DNA of 64,000 nt from Adiantum capillus-veneris. Its lineage: Eukaryota; Streptophyta; Polypodiopsida; Polypodiales; Pteridaceae. Made by a program: the position numbers and the translations under genes. The notes beneath the pieces are model-generated. The model searched no databases. It was not told the origin of the DNA and saw only the letters and a program-made list of their open reading frames with translations. The DNA lies in assembly GCA_014529385.2 (NCBI GenBank), contig CM043967.1, positions 191,001 through 255,000 of the forward strand. Direction: 5' to 3'. Shown here one piece after another: positions 1 to 10,162 of the stretch (positions within the stretch are counted from its first letter, which is position 1; every line of letters begins with the position of its first letter).

Positions 1-415
1 ACAGGAGGAGAAAAGGGGAAAATCTTATGGTAAAGGTGAGTCAACAGGGATAAAGACTTTTGAGTTGAAAAGAGACATGCTGATTTTTTCAAAGAACACA
101 TGTCAAAAGAAGCCATGGTTGAGGATGTTTTGAGAATTTGATATTCAGGAGGACCCAGCAGGTCCCCCCCTGACATGTGCAGAACCTCCAGTTTCAACAG
201 CCACCTTACCTGCTCTTAAATGCTGGTCAATGCCTTATCCCCATGTGTCACAATCAGAAAAATCAGCATTTACCCTCCCCTCTCACATCACTCTAGAGAA
301 TATCTTGATGGTGACATATCAGGTGACCTCAATCTGTTGACCACCCTAAGCAAAAAGTAACCCCAATCATCGGATTTAAGCATGTTTATCCCTAATCCTA
401 AACCCTCTCAGAAAC

Positions 416-425
416 CTATATAAGG
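416..425 (+). promoter_or_regulatory. TATA box of the LTR-like segment
   Basis: CTATATAAGG is followed 20-40 bases later by a pyrimidine-rich CTCACT-type stretch, the usual arrangement of a plant LTR promoter. It lies on the + strand, pointing towards 1027. Confidence 0.45.
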
Positions 426-519
426 AGGCCTTCTCTCACTCAAAACCAACACTTCGCCCACTTCACCAAGCAATGAAGCTATGACGACATTGCTCACAAC
501 GAGGAGCTATGGATGGAGC

Positions 520-553
520 TCTACTCTCTCTCCCTCTCTCTCTCTCTCCCTCT
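520..553. repeat. (CT)n microsatellite
   Basis: An almost uninterrupted CT dinucleotide tract in the presumed transcribed part of the LTR-like segment. CT-rich leaders are common downstream of plant LTR TATA boxes. Confidence 0.8.
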
Positions 554-1027
554 AGTATGCTACATTACTAGCCCTAAAACCTAAATAAGGAGTCTTCTCT
601 CATGTTCCATGGCCACCATCCTCGCCATCATTCTCTAAGGTATTGATGTGTTGCTAGTAGGATCATATCTACTTGCTAGGTTGATTGTTTTTGACAAGGG
701 ATTATGCCATCCTTGGCTTGCTTCTCTATATCCTTGTTATGTATGATCAGATGCCGTTGTATTGTTAAGCTGATGTCTTGTGTATATATATGCTACATAA
801 GGTCCCTAAGCTTCGTTTCTATGTGTTTTGCCATATGTTTTGATGCCATCATAATGCCAAAAGTCTCACTTGCCTATGTGCTCTATGTGTGAGGTCCCTA
901 AACCTCTTAATTTAGGGTGGTGCCCCCTTTGTTTTGTTCTTTGCTTGTTTGCATGAGGCGTGGTTTGTGGAGTGTGCACGAGTACAGAGGCCACCCGATT
1001 GCACTGCTCTTTTTCGTGCTATCAACA

Positions 1028-2143
1028 CAATCTACATACCTTTTGCTCCTGACCTTTTACAACAAAACCACTTGGTTGACTTACATAAACTTCTTCCTGC
1101 AAATCACCATTCAAAAAAGCAGTTTTGATATCCAACTGATGCACTTTCCAACCATGATGAGCAGCAATTGCAACTAGTGATCTAACTGTGGACGCACGAG
1201 AAGTAGGAGCAAAGGTTTCATCATAATCTATGCCTTTCTGTCGCGCATAGCCTTTTGCCACAAGCCTTGCTTTGTACCTGTCAACAGTACCATCTTGTTT
1301 CCTTTTTACCTTAAAAACCCACTTTGTACCAATAGGCTTTTTACCTGTAGCCAAGTCCACTAGATCCCATGTATGATTCTTATGAATAGAATCAATTTCT
1401 TGTTGCATAGCATCTTTCCACTGAACACACTCTAAAGCTTGTTCAAATGAATCAGGCTCATCTACATCACAAAGAGTGCTAAAGCAAGCCAAATCTACTT
1501 GCTCTCTGCCAAAAGTAGTACCAGCACGTGTTTTTCGTGGCAACGGTGCATCCAACTTGCTATCCTGCAAAGTTTTCTGAACCCATTTAGGCAAGGTTCT
1601 TTCTTCCCTGAGAACTTCTTGCTCTTCACGCACAATTTCCTCTACATCATGAGGTGTCACATGCTGATCAAAAGATTGATCAAGATTATCAACCTGTTGT
1701 GATTCTTGATTCTCCACAAAAGAAGGAAGCAAACCTTCAAATACATCATGTGTCTGCATATGAGGTACATCAAAAGCAACCATAGATTGAGTAGTAGTTT
1801 CTGCAAAAACTACATCACGACTTTCAAAAATCTTGTTTGTAGCAGGATTGTAAAGTCTATAACCTTTACTTCCACTACTGTACCCCACAAATATACATTT
1901 GATTGCCTTATCATCAAGCTTCCCACGTAACTGTTGAGGGATGTGAGCATAAGCAAGACAACCAAAAACACGAAGATAACTGACTGAAGGTTTTCTGTCA
2001 TACCAAGCTTCATATGGAGTAATGGTCTTCAAGGCACGAGTAGGACACCTGTTCAAAACATGTGCTGCACAAGCAACTGTCTCCATCCATAGCTTATGAG
2101 GCAAACTCTTAGCCTTGAGCATACATCTAGCCGTCTCCATTAA
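1028..2143 (-). pseudogene. Copia-1 pol, integrase C-terminal part to mid reverse transcriptase
   Basis: Starting just beyond the TIR insertion, the frame encodes the end of integrase (METARCMLKAKSLPHKLWME, then VFGCLAYAHIPQQ) and the first half of the copia reverse transcriptase. The RT part includes GTKWVFKVKRKQDGT, KARLVAKGYARQKGIDYDET and the motif-A stretch QLDIKTAFLNGDL with its catalytic Asp. It ends at VCRL, where a LTR-like insertion begins, so the YVDD motif and RNase H are absent. The frame is open over about 370 codons. Upstream it joins the segment at 3466-4393: removing the insertion and one TTAA restores RSLMETAR. The protein would copy and integrate the element's cDNA but is certainly non-functional here. 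Confidence 0.9.
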
Positions 2144-3465
2144 CACTAGGTTGGTAATGGGACACTTTTATGTCCTGTTAAGTGACCATTTTCCTTGAAT
2201 TATGTCAAGAGTTTCAAAATGGATTTTGAGGTGCTATCTGTCTAGAAAGTTGTCTCATGAGCTGAAAAAAACTCGACATTTTTTTGGAATATCAATTCCA
2301 TCTTTAACCTTGTCCTTGCACAACATTTCACAACCTAAACTGTGTGAAAAAACGGGTCCTGTTTTTGGCTTTTTTCAACTTTTTGCAGCTATACCACTCT
2401 AGAATTCATGTTTGTGAGGTCTATAATGCTAGAGAACTATCTTTAGTAGTCCTCAACATGTCATGATGCTTCTAGGGAGAAATAAATGCTAAAGTTGTAA
2501 GTTATGACCAAATTACAAAAAATTGTCAAATCCTATTTTTTAGCCAATTTTAGCTCTTCTATGATTTTTTTGGTGGCTTTCATGATATCCAAATGCAGTT
2601 TTGATTTTCTACGTTGCATATTGTAACATAAAGCTAATATTCCTTGATTTTTGGGGCACCTAATACCCTATTTTGCATAGTAGACAACGATGGTTGATTT
2701 TTGCAATTATAGAAGAAAACGAAACATTCTAGTATATCAACTATAGCTTTTTCAATATTGTTCGTTTCTTGTGACAACTACATGCATTTTGTAGGTAGTA
2801 ACCATATCTAGTCATAAGGATCAAATTTGGCTAGATATTGAATAGGTTCTATGGGATTCTACAACTCATAATGTTGAACCCAATTTTTTCATGTTTGCTG
2901 TATTTAGCTCTTCATCTTTGTCCCCAAGATTCCCCTTGGTAAGAGATGTATTATTATTTTGACATGCTCCATGGATCCTTATGAACCTAAAGGACAATAG
3001 GGAACTAAGAAAACATGCATATATTATTTGTATTGAGCGTGGCTATAAAAAATTTGATGATAGGTTTGCAGAATGGTAAAAATTCAACTTTTTTGTACCT
3101 ATTTCTTTTGGCAAAACAAAAAATGGTGAGTGAGAAGCAATCATATGTTCTGATCACCAATCTATTAAAGTTAACTAGGGAATTTATCTCAAGTCCTACA
3201 AAAATCCCTAATCTTATTTTTATGCAACAAAACGTAAGAAATGACTGTTTTGATGAAAATGTACTGGTCGATCAACTTTGGAGGCTTGGTGTGACCAAAA
3301 GATGAGAAATTTTACATGTTTCTTATTTTTTCCATGTGTAGTAGGCCTTGAACTATAACCTCATGAAAGGATTTTACAAAATGAGTAGATCTACTATTGT
3401 TTTGGAGGTTTTTTTCAAAACCCTGAAAGGACACTTTTATGTCCTGTTAGGTTACCAACCTAGTG
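2144..3465. mobile_element. Non-autonomous TIR element, copy 1, in a TTAA target
   Basis: This 1322 bp insertion has inverted termini beginning CACTAGGTTGGTAA and is flanked on both sides by TTAA (2140-2143, 3466-3469). Removing the element and one TTAA restores the integrase frame of Copia-1 exactly. Near each end lies the same motif in direct orientation, GGACACTTTTATGTCCTGTT (about 2160-2180 and 3430-3450). No open frame resembles a transposase, so it must be mobilised in trans. A second copy is at 56187-57525. TTAA targets and precise ends are typical of piggyBac-like elements; a TA target with ACACTAG termini (Tc1/mariner style) gives the same sequence and cannot be excluded. Confidence 0.85.
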
Positions 3466-4393
3466 TTAAAGACCTGTTCTTCCTTTCTGCAACACCATTC
3501 TGTTGTGGTGTGTATGGCATAGTGCAGTGGTGTTTAATGCCTTTCTTTCCTAAAAAATCCTTAAATGCACCTGACATGTATTCACCTTCTCGATCGGTAC
3601 GAAGAGTCTGTACTTTGCAACCTGTTTCATTTTCAACCATGGCGACATAATGTTGAAAAACTGCAAACACATTTGACTTTTCTTTGAGTGGATACACCCA
3701 ACAAAACCTGGAAAAGTCATCAATGAAGGTCACAAAATAAAGGCTGTTTCCTATAGATGGCGTCCTCATAGGACCACATACATCACTGTGTACAAGCTGC
3801 AACTTTCCTGTCCCTTTAACTGAACCATCCTGCGAAAATGCAAATCTGTGCATCTTTCCAAGAACGCAGCCTTCACATACATGTCTTGGTGGCATCTCCA
3901 ATAAAGACAAATCATGCACCATATTATGACGTTGTAAAGTCATCAAACTGCCATAACCAACATGCCCAAATCTAGCATGCCACAACTCAGCATCCTGCAT
4001 GGCCTGAGTCTTTATTTCTGCAATACATACTTGAATCTGCTTTTCATAACGATCTAGCACAAATAGTCCATTTTCCAGCGTACCTGTAGTGAAAAGAGAA
4101 TAACCATTCTCTCGATCTCGTACAACACATCTATCATCCTCAAAAATGACACGAAGACCATTTTTTGCAAGAGAGGATACAGACAACAAATTCTTCTTGA
4201 TCCTTGGAACATATAAGACATCTGGCAAGCATAAATCTGAACCATCTGAAATGGTAATCAAAATCTTACCAACGCCTTTGATTGGATAAGAAGCATTATT
4301 TGCATATGTCACCTTCTTTCCTGTTGGAGCTGCATCCAATGAATAAAACAAATCCTTCCTTGAAGTAATATGCCTGGATGCACCACTATCAAA
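3466..4393 (-). pseudogene. Copia-1 pol, protease to integrase core
   Basis: The first residues after the in-frame TAG at 4394-4396 are FDSGASRHIT, the copia protease active-site region. These are followed by LPDVLYVPRIKKNLLS, the GAG-pre-integrase zinc motif (WHARFGH ... CEGCVLGK) and the integrase core (HSDVCGPM, VTFIDDFSRFCWVY, TPQQNGVAERKNRSL). Integrase Asp and Glu positions are present, although the usual TDNG is TDREGEY here. The frame is open except for the gag/protease stop and ends at the TTAA insertion. It would process the polyprotein and insert the cDNA. Confidence 0.9.
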
Positions 4394-5416
4394 CTACCAA
4401 ATCATTTGTGTCTTGTCAACACTGTAAGCAGAAAAATCTGAACATACTACGAAAGCATAAGAATCCTGCACAAAGTTTGCAGACTCTTCTTTAGCTGTAG
4501 AAGAATCACCAGAAGCTGAAACAACCAAACTTGACTCTTTCTTCTTTTCTTTAGCAATTCGCTTTTTACACTCACTAATGTAGTGACCAGGTTTCTTGCA
4601 GTAGTGACATTTACCTTTCTTCTTGGACTTGTCGGAATCACCTTTAGACTGCTCTGAAGACTGTCCTGCACCAGACTTGGAGTGATGAGCACTCTCCTTA
4701 CCCTTGTTTTTGTTCTGTACAACAAGAGCATGATCCATACCATCCACCTGTAAAGACTTGTTCTTACGTGATTGATCCTCCTGAAATAGCAAAGCCACTA
4801 ACTCTTCAAAATGAAGAGGCTTAGGATTAGCTCGCAAAGACAGAGTCAAAGAAGTCTGAAAAGTCAAATAAGATAGTGGTAGTGAATTGAGTGTTTTGGA
4901 AACCAAGTCCTTCTCTAGAATCACTTCATCAATGCTAAGCAATTGCTCTTTAAGATCCTTGATTTTTGTAAGATGCTCGACGATATCGTCACCTTCGTCC
5001 ATCTGTATTTTGTCAAGTTGTTTCTTCAAAAACTCTATTCTGGCAGCGTTTCTTCCTCCAAACATAGCTTGCAGAGTGTTCCAAGCATCCTTAGAAGTTC
5101 TGCAAGATCTGATATGTGGTGTGATTGTCCTCTTTATGGTTAAGGCAATCACAGCCATAGCTTGTGCATCTTTAGTATCCCATCTCTTTTGCTCTGGAGT
5201 GACTTGTGAGGGTCCTGCACCAACAGCTGCACCACGACCAGGCGTGGCAGGTGCAATGCTACCTGGACGAGCTTCATCTCCAAATACATAATCCCACAAT
5301 CCTTTACCAACCAAAACATTTTTGGCCATAAAAGACCAAAGAGAATGGTTGGTACCATCCAATTTGTCTTTGGATGTAAACGCACCAAAAATCTCTTTCT
5401 CCGTAGATTGAGCCAT
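4394..5416 (-). CDS. Copia-1 gag
   Basis: An uninterrupted 340-codon frame begins MAQSTEKEIFGAF and ends at a TAG that has replaced the Tyr/Trp codon normally leading into protease. An upstream in-frame Met at 5431 is possible, but MAQ matches the usual start. Residues ~20-200 form the copia gag domain (YPMW-like SLWSFMAKNVLVGKGLW, then RTITPHIRSCRTSKDAWNTL). A CCHC zinc knuckle CHYCKKPGHYISEC lies near residue 270 in a Lys-rich region. The protein would form the virus-like particle. It is the best preserved coding sequence of the element; translation through to pol would need suppression of the TAG. Confidence 0.88.
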   Translation of the reverse strand: MAQSTEKEIFGAFTSKDKLDGTNHSLWSFMAKNVLVGKGLWDYVFGDEARPGSIAPATPGRGAAVGAGPSQVTPEQKRWDTKDAQAMAVIALTIKRTITPHIRSCRTSKDAWNTLQAMFGGRNAARIEFLKKQLDKIQMDEGDDIVEHLTKIKDLKEQLLSIDEVILEKDLVSKTLNSLPLSYLTFQTSLTLSLRANPKPLHFEELVALLFQEDQSRKNKSLQVDGMDHALVVQNKNKGKESAHHSKSGAGQSSEQSKGDSDKSKKKGKCHYCKKPGHYISECKKRIAKEKKKESSLVVSASGDSSTAKEESANFVQDSYAFVVCSDFSAYSVDKTQMIW

Positions 5417-5801
5417 ACTGTGGATGCACACAAGACAGCAAAAGAACCTCCAAGAGATTCACAAATCTCCTCTCCAATCCAAGAAAAACTCTACACAAAA
5501 TCTCAGCACAAAGCTAAGACAAGCTGCTTCCCAAAAGAATTGTTTACCTGAAGAAAATCTGTCAAAAAGCACACCCTCTTGATCTAAACGCCTCCGAAAA
5601 TTAACTTCTGCTACGCTGCTCAGAACAAAATTATGAGGGCTCAAACGGCTTCGAAAGGGGGGTGAAACCATAGGTCACCTTTTCAAAATACTCTCAGAAT
5701 GTCGAGGATGCTCCCATGAGCAAATTTTCCGAAAACTGCCTGAAAACTGCGATTGCACGCGCGGACGCGAAAACGCAAGTAGAGGCTCTGGAAATCACCT
5801 T

Positions 5802-5813
5802 GCTCTAATACCA
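5802..5813 (-). other. Copia-1 primer-binding site (tRNA-Met-i type)
   Basis: On the minus strand TGGTATTAGAGC follows the LTR end (...CAACA) after two bases. It differs by one base from the standard initiator-Met PBS TGGTATCAGAGC. About 385 bp of leader separate it from the gag start. Confidence 0.88.
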
Positions 5814-5815
5814 AT

Positions 5816-6092
5816 TGTTGAAGATGATGAAACAGGAAACAGAAGGAAGACAGCAACTCAGAGTAGGAAGAAGATGGAGAAGGAGAAGACACAGAGCTTG
5901 TGTACGAGATCTCTGTAGTCTCTCTCTCTGTATTAGAATAATAGAGTATATAAACTCAGAGCTACAAAGCTTATATGAAACCCTAAGAGATAAGGTGTCC
6001 TTTCACACCAGATGTCCAGGGGGAAAAACCCAGTGGGAGAAAAGTGCCCCTGGTGAAGCGCGTATACACACTAACACTACTACATGTCTACA
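5816..6092 (-). repeat. Copia-1 5' LTR
   Basis: This short LTR of ~277 bp runs on the minus strand from TGTAGACATG (6092 downward) to CTTCAACA at 5816, next to the PBS. A TATA-like TTTATATACTC lies about 5944-5955 with a CT-rich stretch after it. The outer boundary is placed where satellite sequence (CACCTACTTCCC) resumes. The 3' LTR is not in the window, so identity between LTRs cannot be checked. Confidence 0.75.
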
Positions 6093-7170
6093 GCACCTAC
6101 TTCCCATTTCCTAGTCTAAGTGGCCAAGTGGTGGATCTAAGATCTACTTATCCCACAAACATTGTCAAAAATTACAAGTGTTATGATGGCCAACTGTTGA
6201 ATGCATCTAACTTTAAGATATGGGTTAGAATGGCCAACTGGTGGATGTAGGACACACAAACAATTGGATCCACGATTCAAGCCTTCGTTATAATGGCCAA
6301 GTGGTGGATCTTTGATGCACCTACTTCCCAATTCTTGGTGTAAATGGCCATGTGGTGGATCTATGATCTACTCATCGCACAAACATTGTGTAAAATTAGA
6401 AATATTAGGATGGCCAAGTGCTGAATGCACCTAACTTTAGGACATGGTTAGAATGGACAAGTGGTGGATCTAGCAGACACCAACAATTGGATCCACAATT
6501 GAAGCCTTTGTTATAATGGCCAAGTGGTGGATCTTTGATGCACCTACTTCCTAATTCTTAGTCTAAATGTCCAAGTGGTGGATCTAGGGTCTGCTCATCC
6601 CACAAACATTGTGCAAAATTTTAAGTGTTATGATGGCGAGGTGTTGAATGCACCTAACTTTAAGATATGGGTTAGAATGGCCAAGTGGTGGATCTAGGAG
6701 ACACCAACAATTGAATCCACATTTCAAGCCTTTGTTATAATGGCGAAGTGGTGGATCTAGGATCCACTCATCCCACACACATTGTGTAAAATTACAAGTG
6801 TTATGATGGCCAAGTGTTAAATGGACCTAATTTTAAGACATGGTTAGAATGCCAAGTGGTGGATCTAGGAGGCACCAACAATTGGATCCACATTTCAAGC
6901 ATTTGTTATTATAATGGCCAAGTGGTGGATGTTTGATGTATCTACTTTCTTTTTCTTTGTCTAAAAGGCCAAGTGGTGGATCTAGGATCTACTCATCCCA
7001 CAACCATTGGGTAAAAATTACAACTATTATGATGGCCAAGTGTTGAATGCACCTAGCTTTAAGACATGGGTTAGAATGGCCAAGTGGTGGATCTAGGAGA
7101 CACCAACAATCGCACTCACATTTCAAGCCTTTGTTGTAATGGCCAAGTGGTGGATCTTTGATGCACCTAC
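6093..7170. repeat. Satellite array, segment 1
   Basis: The segment is a head-to-tail array in which AATGGCCAAGTGGTGGATCT recurs every 45-64 bp. Four monomer types alternate: one followed by CTACTCATCCCACAAACATTG, one shortened (GGCCAAGTGTTGAATGCACC), one followed by GACACCAACAATTGGATCC, and one followed by TTTGATGCACCTACTTCC. Together they make a higher-order unit of about 223 bp; equivalent points lie near 6099, 6324 and 6546. The array is truncated by Copia-1 on the left and by Copia-2 on the right. Short minus-strand ORFs inside it repeat the same peptide and are a by-product of the repetition. Confidence 0.92.
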
Positions 7171-7397
7171 TATTACCATATACATGTGGTAGTGATGTGT
7201 GTGAACACATTAGGACCGCCAGGGTATTTTTTCCCTCTTTAGGAGGTTTTCCCCCCCGAGCATTGTATATATGCCCTTCACTCTAGGGCTATCTATCTTT
7301 CCATTGCACACTAAGTCATACACTCTCTATTGTGTGCCTTGAGCTTCCTTCGTCTTCTCCAAGCTGTGTATGTTTCTCTGCAACCCTAATTCCAACA
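7171..7397 (+). repeat. Copia-2 5' LTR
   Basis: This 227 bp LTR matches 12123-12348. Its first bases are TATTACC, where the 3' LTR has TGTTACC, so the canonical TG terminus has mutated. It ends AATTCCAACA directly before the PBS and contains TTGTATATATGCC near 7265 as a TATA candidate. Confidence 0.92.
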
Positions 7398-7399
7398 AT

Positions 7400-7411
7400 T
7401 GGTATCAGAGC
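7400..7411 (+). other. Copia-2 primer-binding site
   Basis: TGGTATCAGAGC is the exact 12-base initiator tRNA-Met complement used by most plant copia elements. It begins two bases after the LTR. Confidence 0.93.
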
Positions 7412-7763
7412 AGGTTGCGTCCTCCTGGGCTTAGTTGCCAATTGCTCCAGTAAACACTTGCTCACTTTCTCCGATTTTAGTGAGCTTTGGCGGGCGTTCG
7501 TAGGTCAACAAATATTTTTGAGAAGCTCATTGAGCTTGGTCTGCTCAGATTTTTGATTTTGGCTCATTTCGGCCTCCGTTTTCACTACAGGCTACTAGTA
7601 CTGCACAGGCTATTTCGTCATTTTGTGCAGAATTTCTGCTAGTGCCGTTTTTTGCATAGCAGGTGCCTTATAGTCTTCTACGGTTTGTGCTATATAGCAC
7701 GTGTTGTTCCTGCTCCGTTTCTCCTATTTTCGGGTAGTTTTCACATTAGGTGCAGCATTTACC

Positions 7764-8760
7764 ATGGCTCACAACAACAACACAGATGTGTTCAAGATGT
7801 TTGCTGCTGAGGACAGGTTTGATGGGGAAAATTACCCTATGTGGTCTTATATGATGCAACATGTTCTTGTGTCAAAGGGCATGTGGAACATTGTGCAGGG
7901 CATTGATGTACGTCCTGGTTCTGAGGATGTAGGCGATGTTGAGGATGTTGTAGGTCTTGCTACAAGGATTGTTGCTATTAGAGTTGTTTTCCTACTGCAG
8001 AGCAAGCTCGTTGGGATGTTAAGGATGCGTAGGCTCATGCATTGATTGCGTTGTCTATAAAGCGCACCATTGTTCCTCACATCCGTTCAATGAAATATAC
8101 AAAACAGGCTTGGGATATTTTGGCTGGTATTTATGCAAGTCGCAATGAGGCTAAAATTGCTTTGCTGTGTAAAGAGCTAGAGTCAAAGATTATGCATGAG
8201 GAAGATGATATGGACACTTTTCTTGCTAGTGTCAAGGATATCAATGAGCGGCTTATTTCTGCAGGTGAAGTCATTTCAGACAATTCACTTGTGCTGACTG
8301 TTGTTGATGCCTTACCAGATTCTTACCAGACTTTTGCTAGTACTTGGAGACTTATGACACAAGGAAATCCTAAAGTTGTCAAGTTTGATGCATTATGCAC
8401 ATTGTTGTTGCAAGAGTCACTTTCCAAAAAAAACGAGACTAGGTAGCTTGCAGTTGAACAGGCTTTTATTGCTTCTCAAAGAAAGGGTGGTAACAGCAAT
8501 GCAGCCACTTCTTATGGTTTTGCTGCAAGTGGCAAAACTTCTGTTCCTAATGCTTCTGCTGGCAGCACTTCGTTTGGAAATTTTGGTGATAAGGGAAAAA
8601 GGAAGATGCGTTGCCATTATTGTAAAGCTAATGATCACTTGATCAAGTCATGTCCTAAGTTGAAGGCCAAAGAGGCTAAGAAGAAAGAGGGTGGTTCCAC
8701 TGCAAATGCTGGTTCCACTACAAATGCAGCCATTGTTGAGTCTTCTGTGAAAGGAGACTG
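7764..8760 (+). pseudogene. Copia-2 gag
   Basis: The frame starts MAHNNNTDVFKMF and shows the copia gag domain (NYPMWSYMMQHVLVSKGMW). A frameshift occurs between about 7950 and 7990. In-frame stops are TAG at 8030-8032 (a likely former CAG in KDAQAHALIAL) and TAG at 8444-8446. The remainder includes RTIVPHIRSMKYTKQAWDIL and a CCHC zinc knuckle CHYCKANDHLIKSC at about 8609-8650. It is the homologue of the Copia-1 gag and would have formed particles. Confidence 0.88.
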
Positions 8761-8799
8761 TAATGCTGATGTTGATGCAGAATGGGCTTTTAGTGCAGA

Positions 8800-10162
8800 G
8801 TGCACTTCAAAATCTTGTTGTCCACGATGCATGCTTGTCAGTTGCTGTAGATTCACATGTGTGGTATTTCGACAGTGGTGCTACGAAGCACATTACCTCA
8901 CCTCGTGAATTGTTTACCCCTCTCGAGTCTGTCCCTCATGGGAATTCAGTCAATTGTGCCAACAATGCCTCTTATCCGGTTCAAGGAGTTGGAAAGATTG
9001 TGATTACTACTGCTAATGGCAGTTCTTTCACACTTGTTGATGCACTTTATGTACCTGAGATCAAGAAGAATCTCTTGTCTGTATCCGCACTTGCTAGACT
9101 TGGACTTGTAGTCAAATTTGTGGATGACAGATGTACAGTTCATGATCTCAGTTTTGGTGATGAAATTGTTGCATTTGGCCTTTTGTGCCGTGGGCTGTAT
9201 AAGCTCACTTTGTATAACAAGTGTGGACAAAATTTTGCAAATGCTGTTGCAGATTCAAGGGCTATTTCAGATGCAAAACTTTGGCATGCATGTTTTGGTC
9301 ATCTGAATTTTGCCAGTTTGCTGCGTTTGCAAAAATCTGATATGGTTGCTTCTTTGCCGCCTCTTGAAGCACCTGTCAAACATGTTTGTGAAGGCTGTAT
9401 TTTGGGTAAAATGCAACATTCTAAGTTTCCAAAGGATGGTTCAGTTCGGGCCACATGCAGGTTGCAGCTTGTGCATAGTGATGTTTGTGGGCCCATGCAA
9501 ACTCCATCCTTGGGCCTTACCTGTACTTCGTGACTTTCATTGATGATTACTCCAAGCATGCATGGGTATTTTTGCTTAAAGCAAAGTCCGAAGTTTTTAT
9601 GTGCTTCAAACAATTTCTGGCTATGGCTGAAAATGTCTCAAAATGTACTATGGGCACTCTCCATTCTGATCGAGGGAGGGACTATATGTCTCATGAATTT
9701 AATGCATTTTTGGCTAGTTGCAGGATAAAACACCAATGTACAGTGCCTTATACACCTCAACAAAATGGTGTTGCTGAGAGGAAAAACAGGTCACTGACGG
9801 AAATGGCACGATGTACGGTCAAAAGTCAAGCTTTGCCGCATTCTTTTTGGCTTGAGGCCATCATGTGTGCCACTTATGTACTTAACAGGTGTCCTATGAA
9901 AGCTTTGCAATATATTACTCCATATTAAGCATGGCATGATAGAAAGCCTTCTGTTGAGCACATGCGTGTTTTTGGGTCTTTAGCATATGCTTTGGTGCCA
10001 CAAGTGCAGCGTAGAAAATTGGATGATAAGGTTGTCAAATGTATTTTTGTTGGTTATAGTGCTGAAAGAAAAGGTTACAGATTGTATCATCCGCAAATAA
10101 AACGTATTTTGGTTTCTCGGGATGTAGTGTTTGTGGAAGATTCTGTTCAGCCCTTGCTGTGA
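8800..10162 (+). pseudogene. Copia-2 protease and integrase
   Basis: After a frameshift near 8790-8820 the frame reads VWYFDSGATKHIT (protease DSGA), ALYVPEIKKNLLS, the pre-integrase zinc motif (WHACFGH ... CEGCILGK) and VHSDVCGPM. A second frameshift near 9520 leads into VTFIDDYSKHAWVF, LHSDRGRDY and TPQQNGVAERKNRSL. A stop at 9926-9928 lies in TPYEAW, then VFGSLAYALVPQ continues to a stop at 10160-10162. Integrase Asp, Asp and Glu are recognisable. The region is clearly dead. Confidence 0.88.

Larger units (their letters stand above)
28..1027 (+). mobile_element. LTR-like end of an LTR retrotransposon inserted in Copia-1
   Basis: The reverse transcriptase frame of Copia-1 stops abruptly at 1027/1028, and the sequence on this side ends in CAACA, as expected for a TG...CA LTR terminus. 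The next five bases, CAATC (1028-1032), would be one copy of the target duplication; no matching copy is seen upstream, so the other end lies off-window. Bases 3-22 are an unbroken purine run that could be a polypurine tract, and TG at 28-29 is a possible LTR start. A TATA box at 416-425 followed by ~600 bp of non-coding DNA fits a U3-R-U5 layout. No coding sequence is recognised. It could be a 3' LTR or a solo LTR; only the 1027 boundary is well supported. Confidence 0.42.
1028..6092 (-). mobile_element. Copia-1: Ty1/copia retrotransposon, 3' part missing
   Basis: Read on the minus strand from 6092 downward the order is LTR, tRNA-Met-i type PBS, gag, protease, integrase and the start of reverse transcriptase, which is the copia order. 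The element is disrupted twice: a 1.3 kb TIR element sits in integrase (2144-3465), and an LTR-like insertion cuts reverse transcriptase at 1027/1028. The rest of RT, RNase H and the 3' LTR are not in the window. The only other lesion seen is a stop between gag and protease, so coding decay is mild and the interruptions look relatively young. The outer flank at 6093 is satellite DNA; GCACC (6093-6097) would be one target-duplication copy. Confidence 0.9.

Noticed and set aside
2144-3465. Assignment to the CACTA (En/Spm) superfamily
   Set aside because: The termini begin CACTA, but those elements make 3 bp duplications; here both copies require a TTAA (or TA) target and no TNP-like ORF is present.
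4887-5291. 134-codon plus-strand ORF over Copia-1 gag
   Set aside because: It is the antisense shadow of a conserved gag frame.
6137-7210. Minus-strand ORFs encoding CIKDPPLGHYN-type peptides in the satellite
   Set aside because: They recur with the monomer, have no start or promoter context, and simply reflect a repeat length that keeps one frame open.
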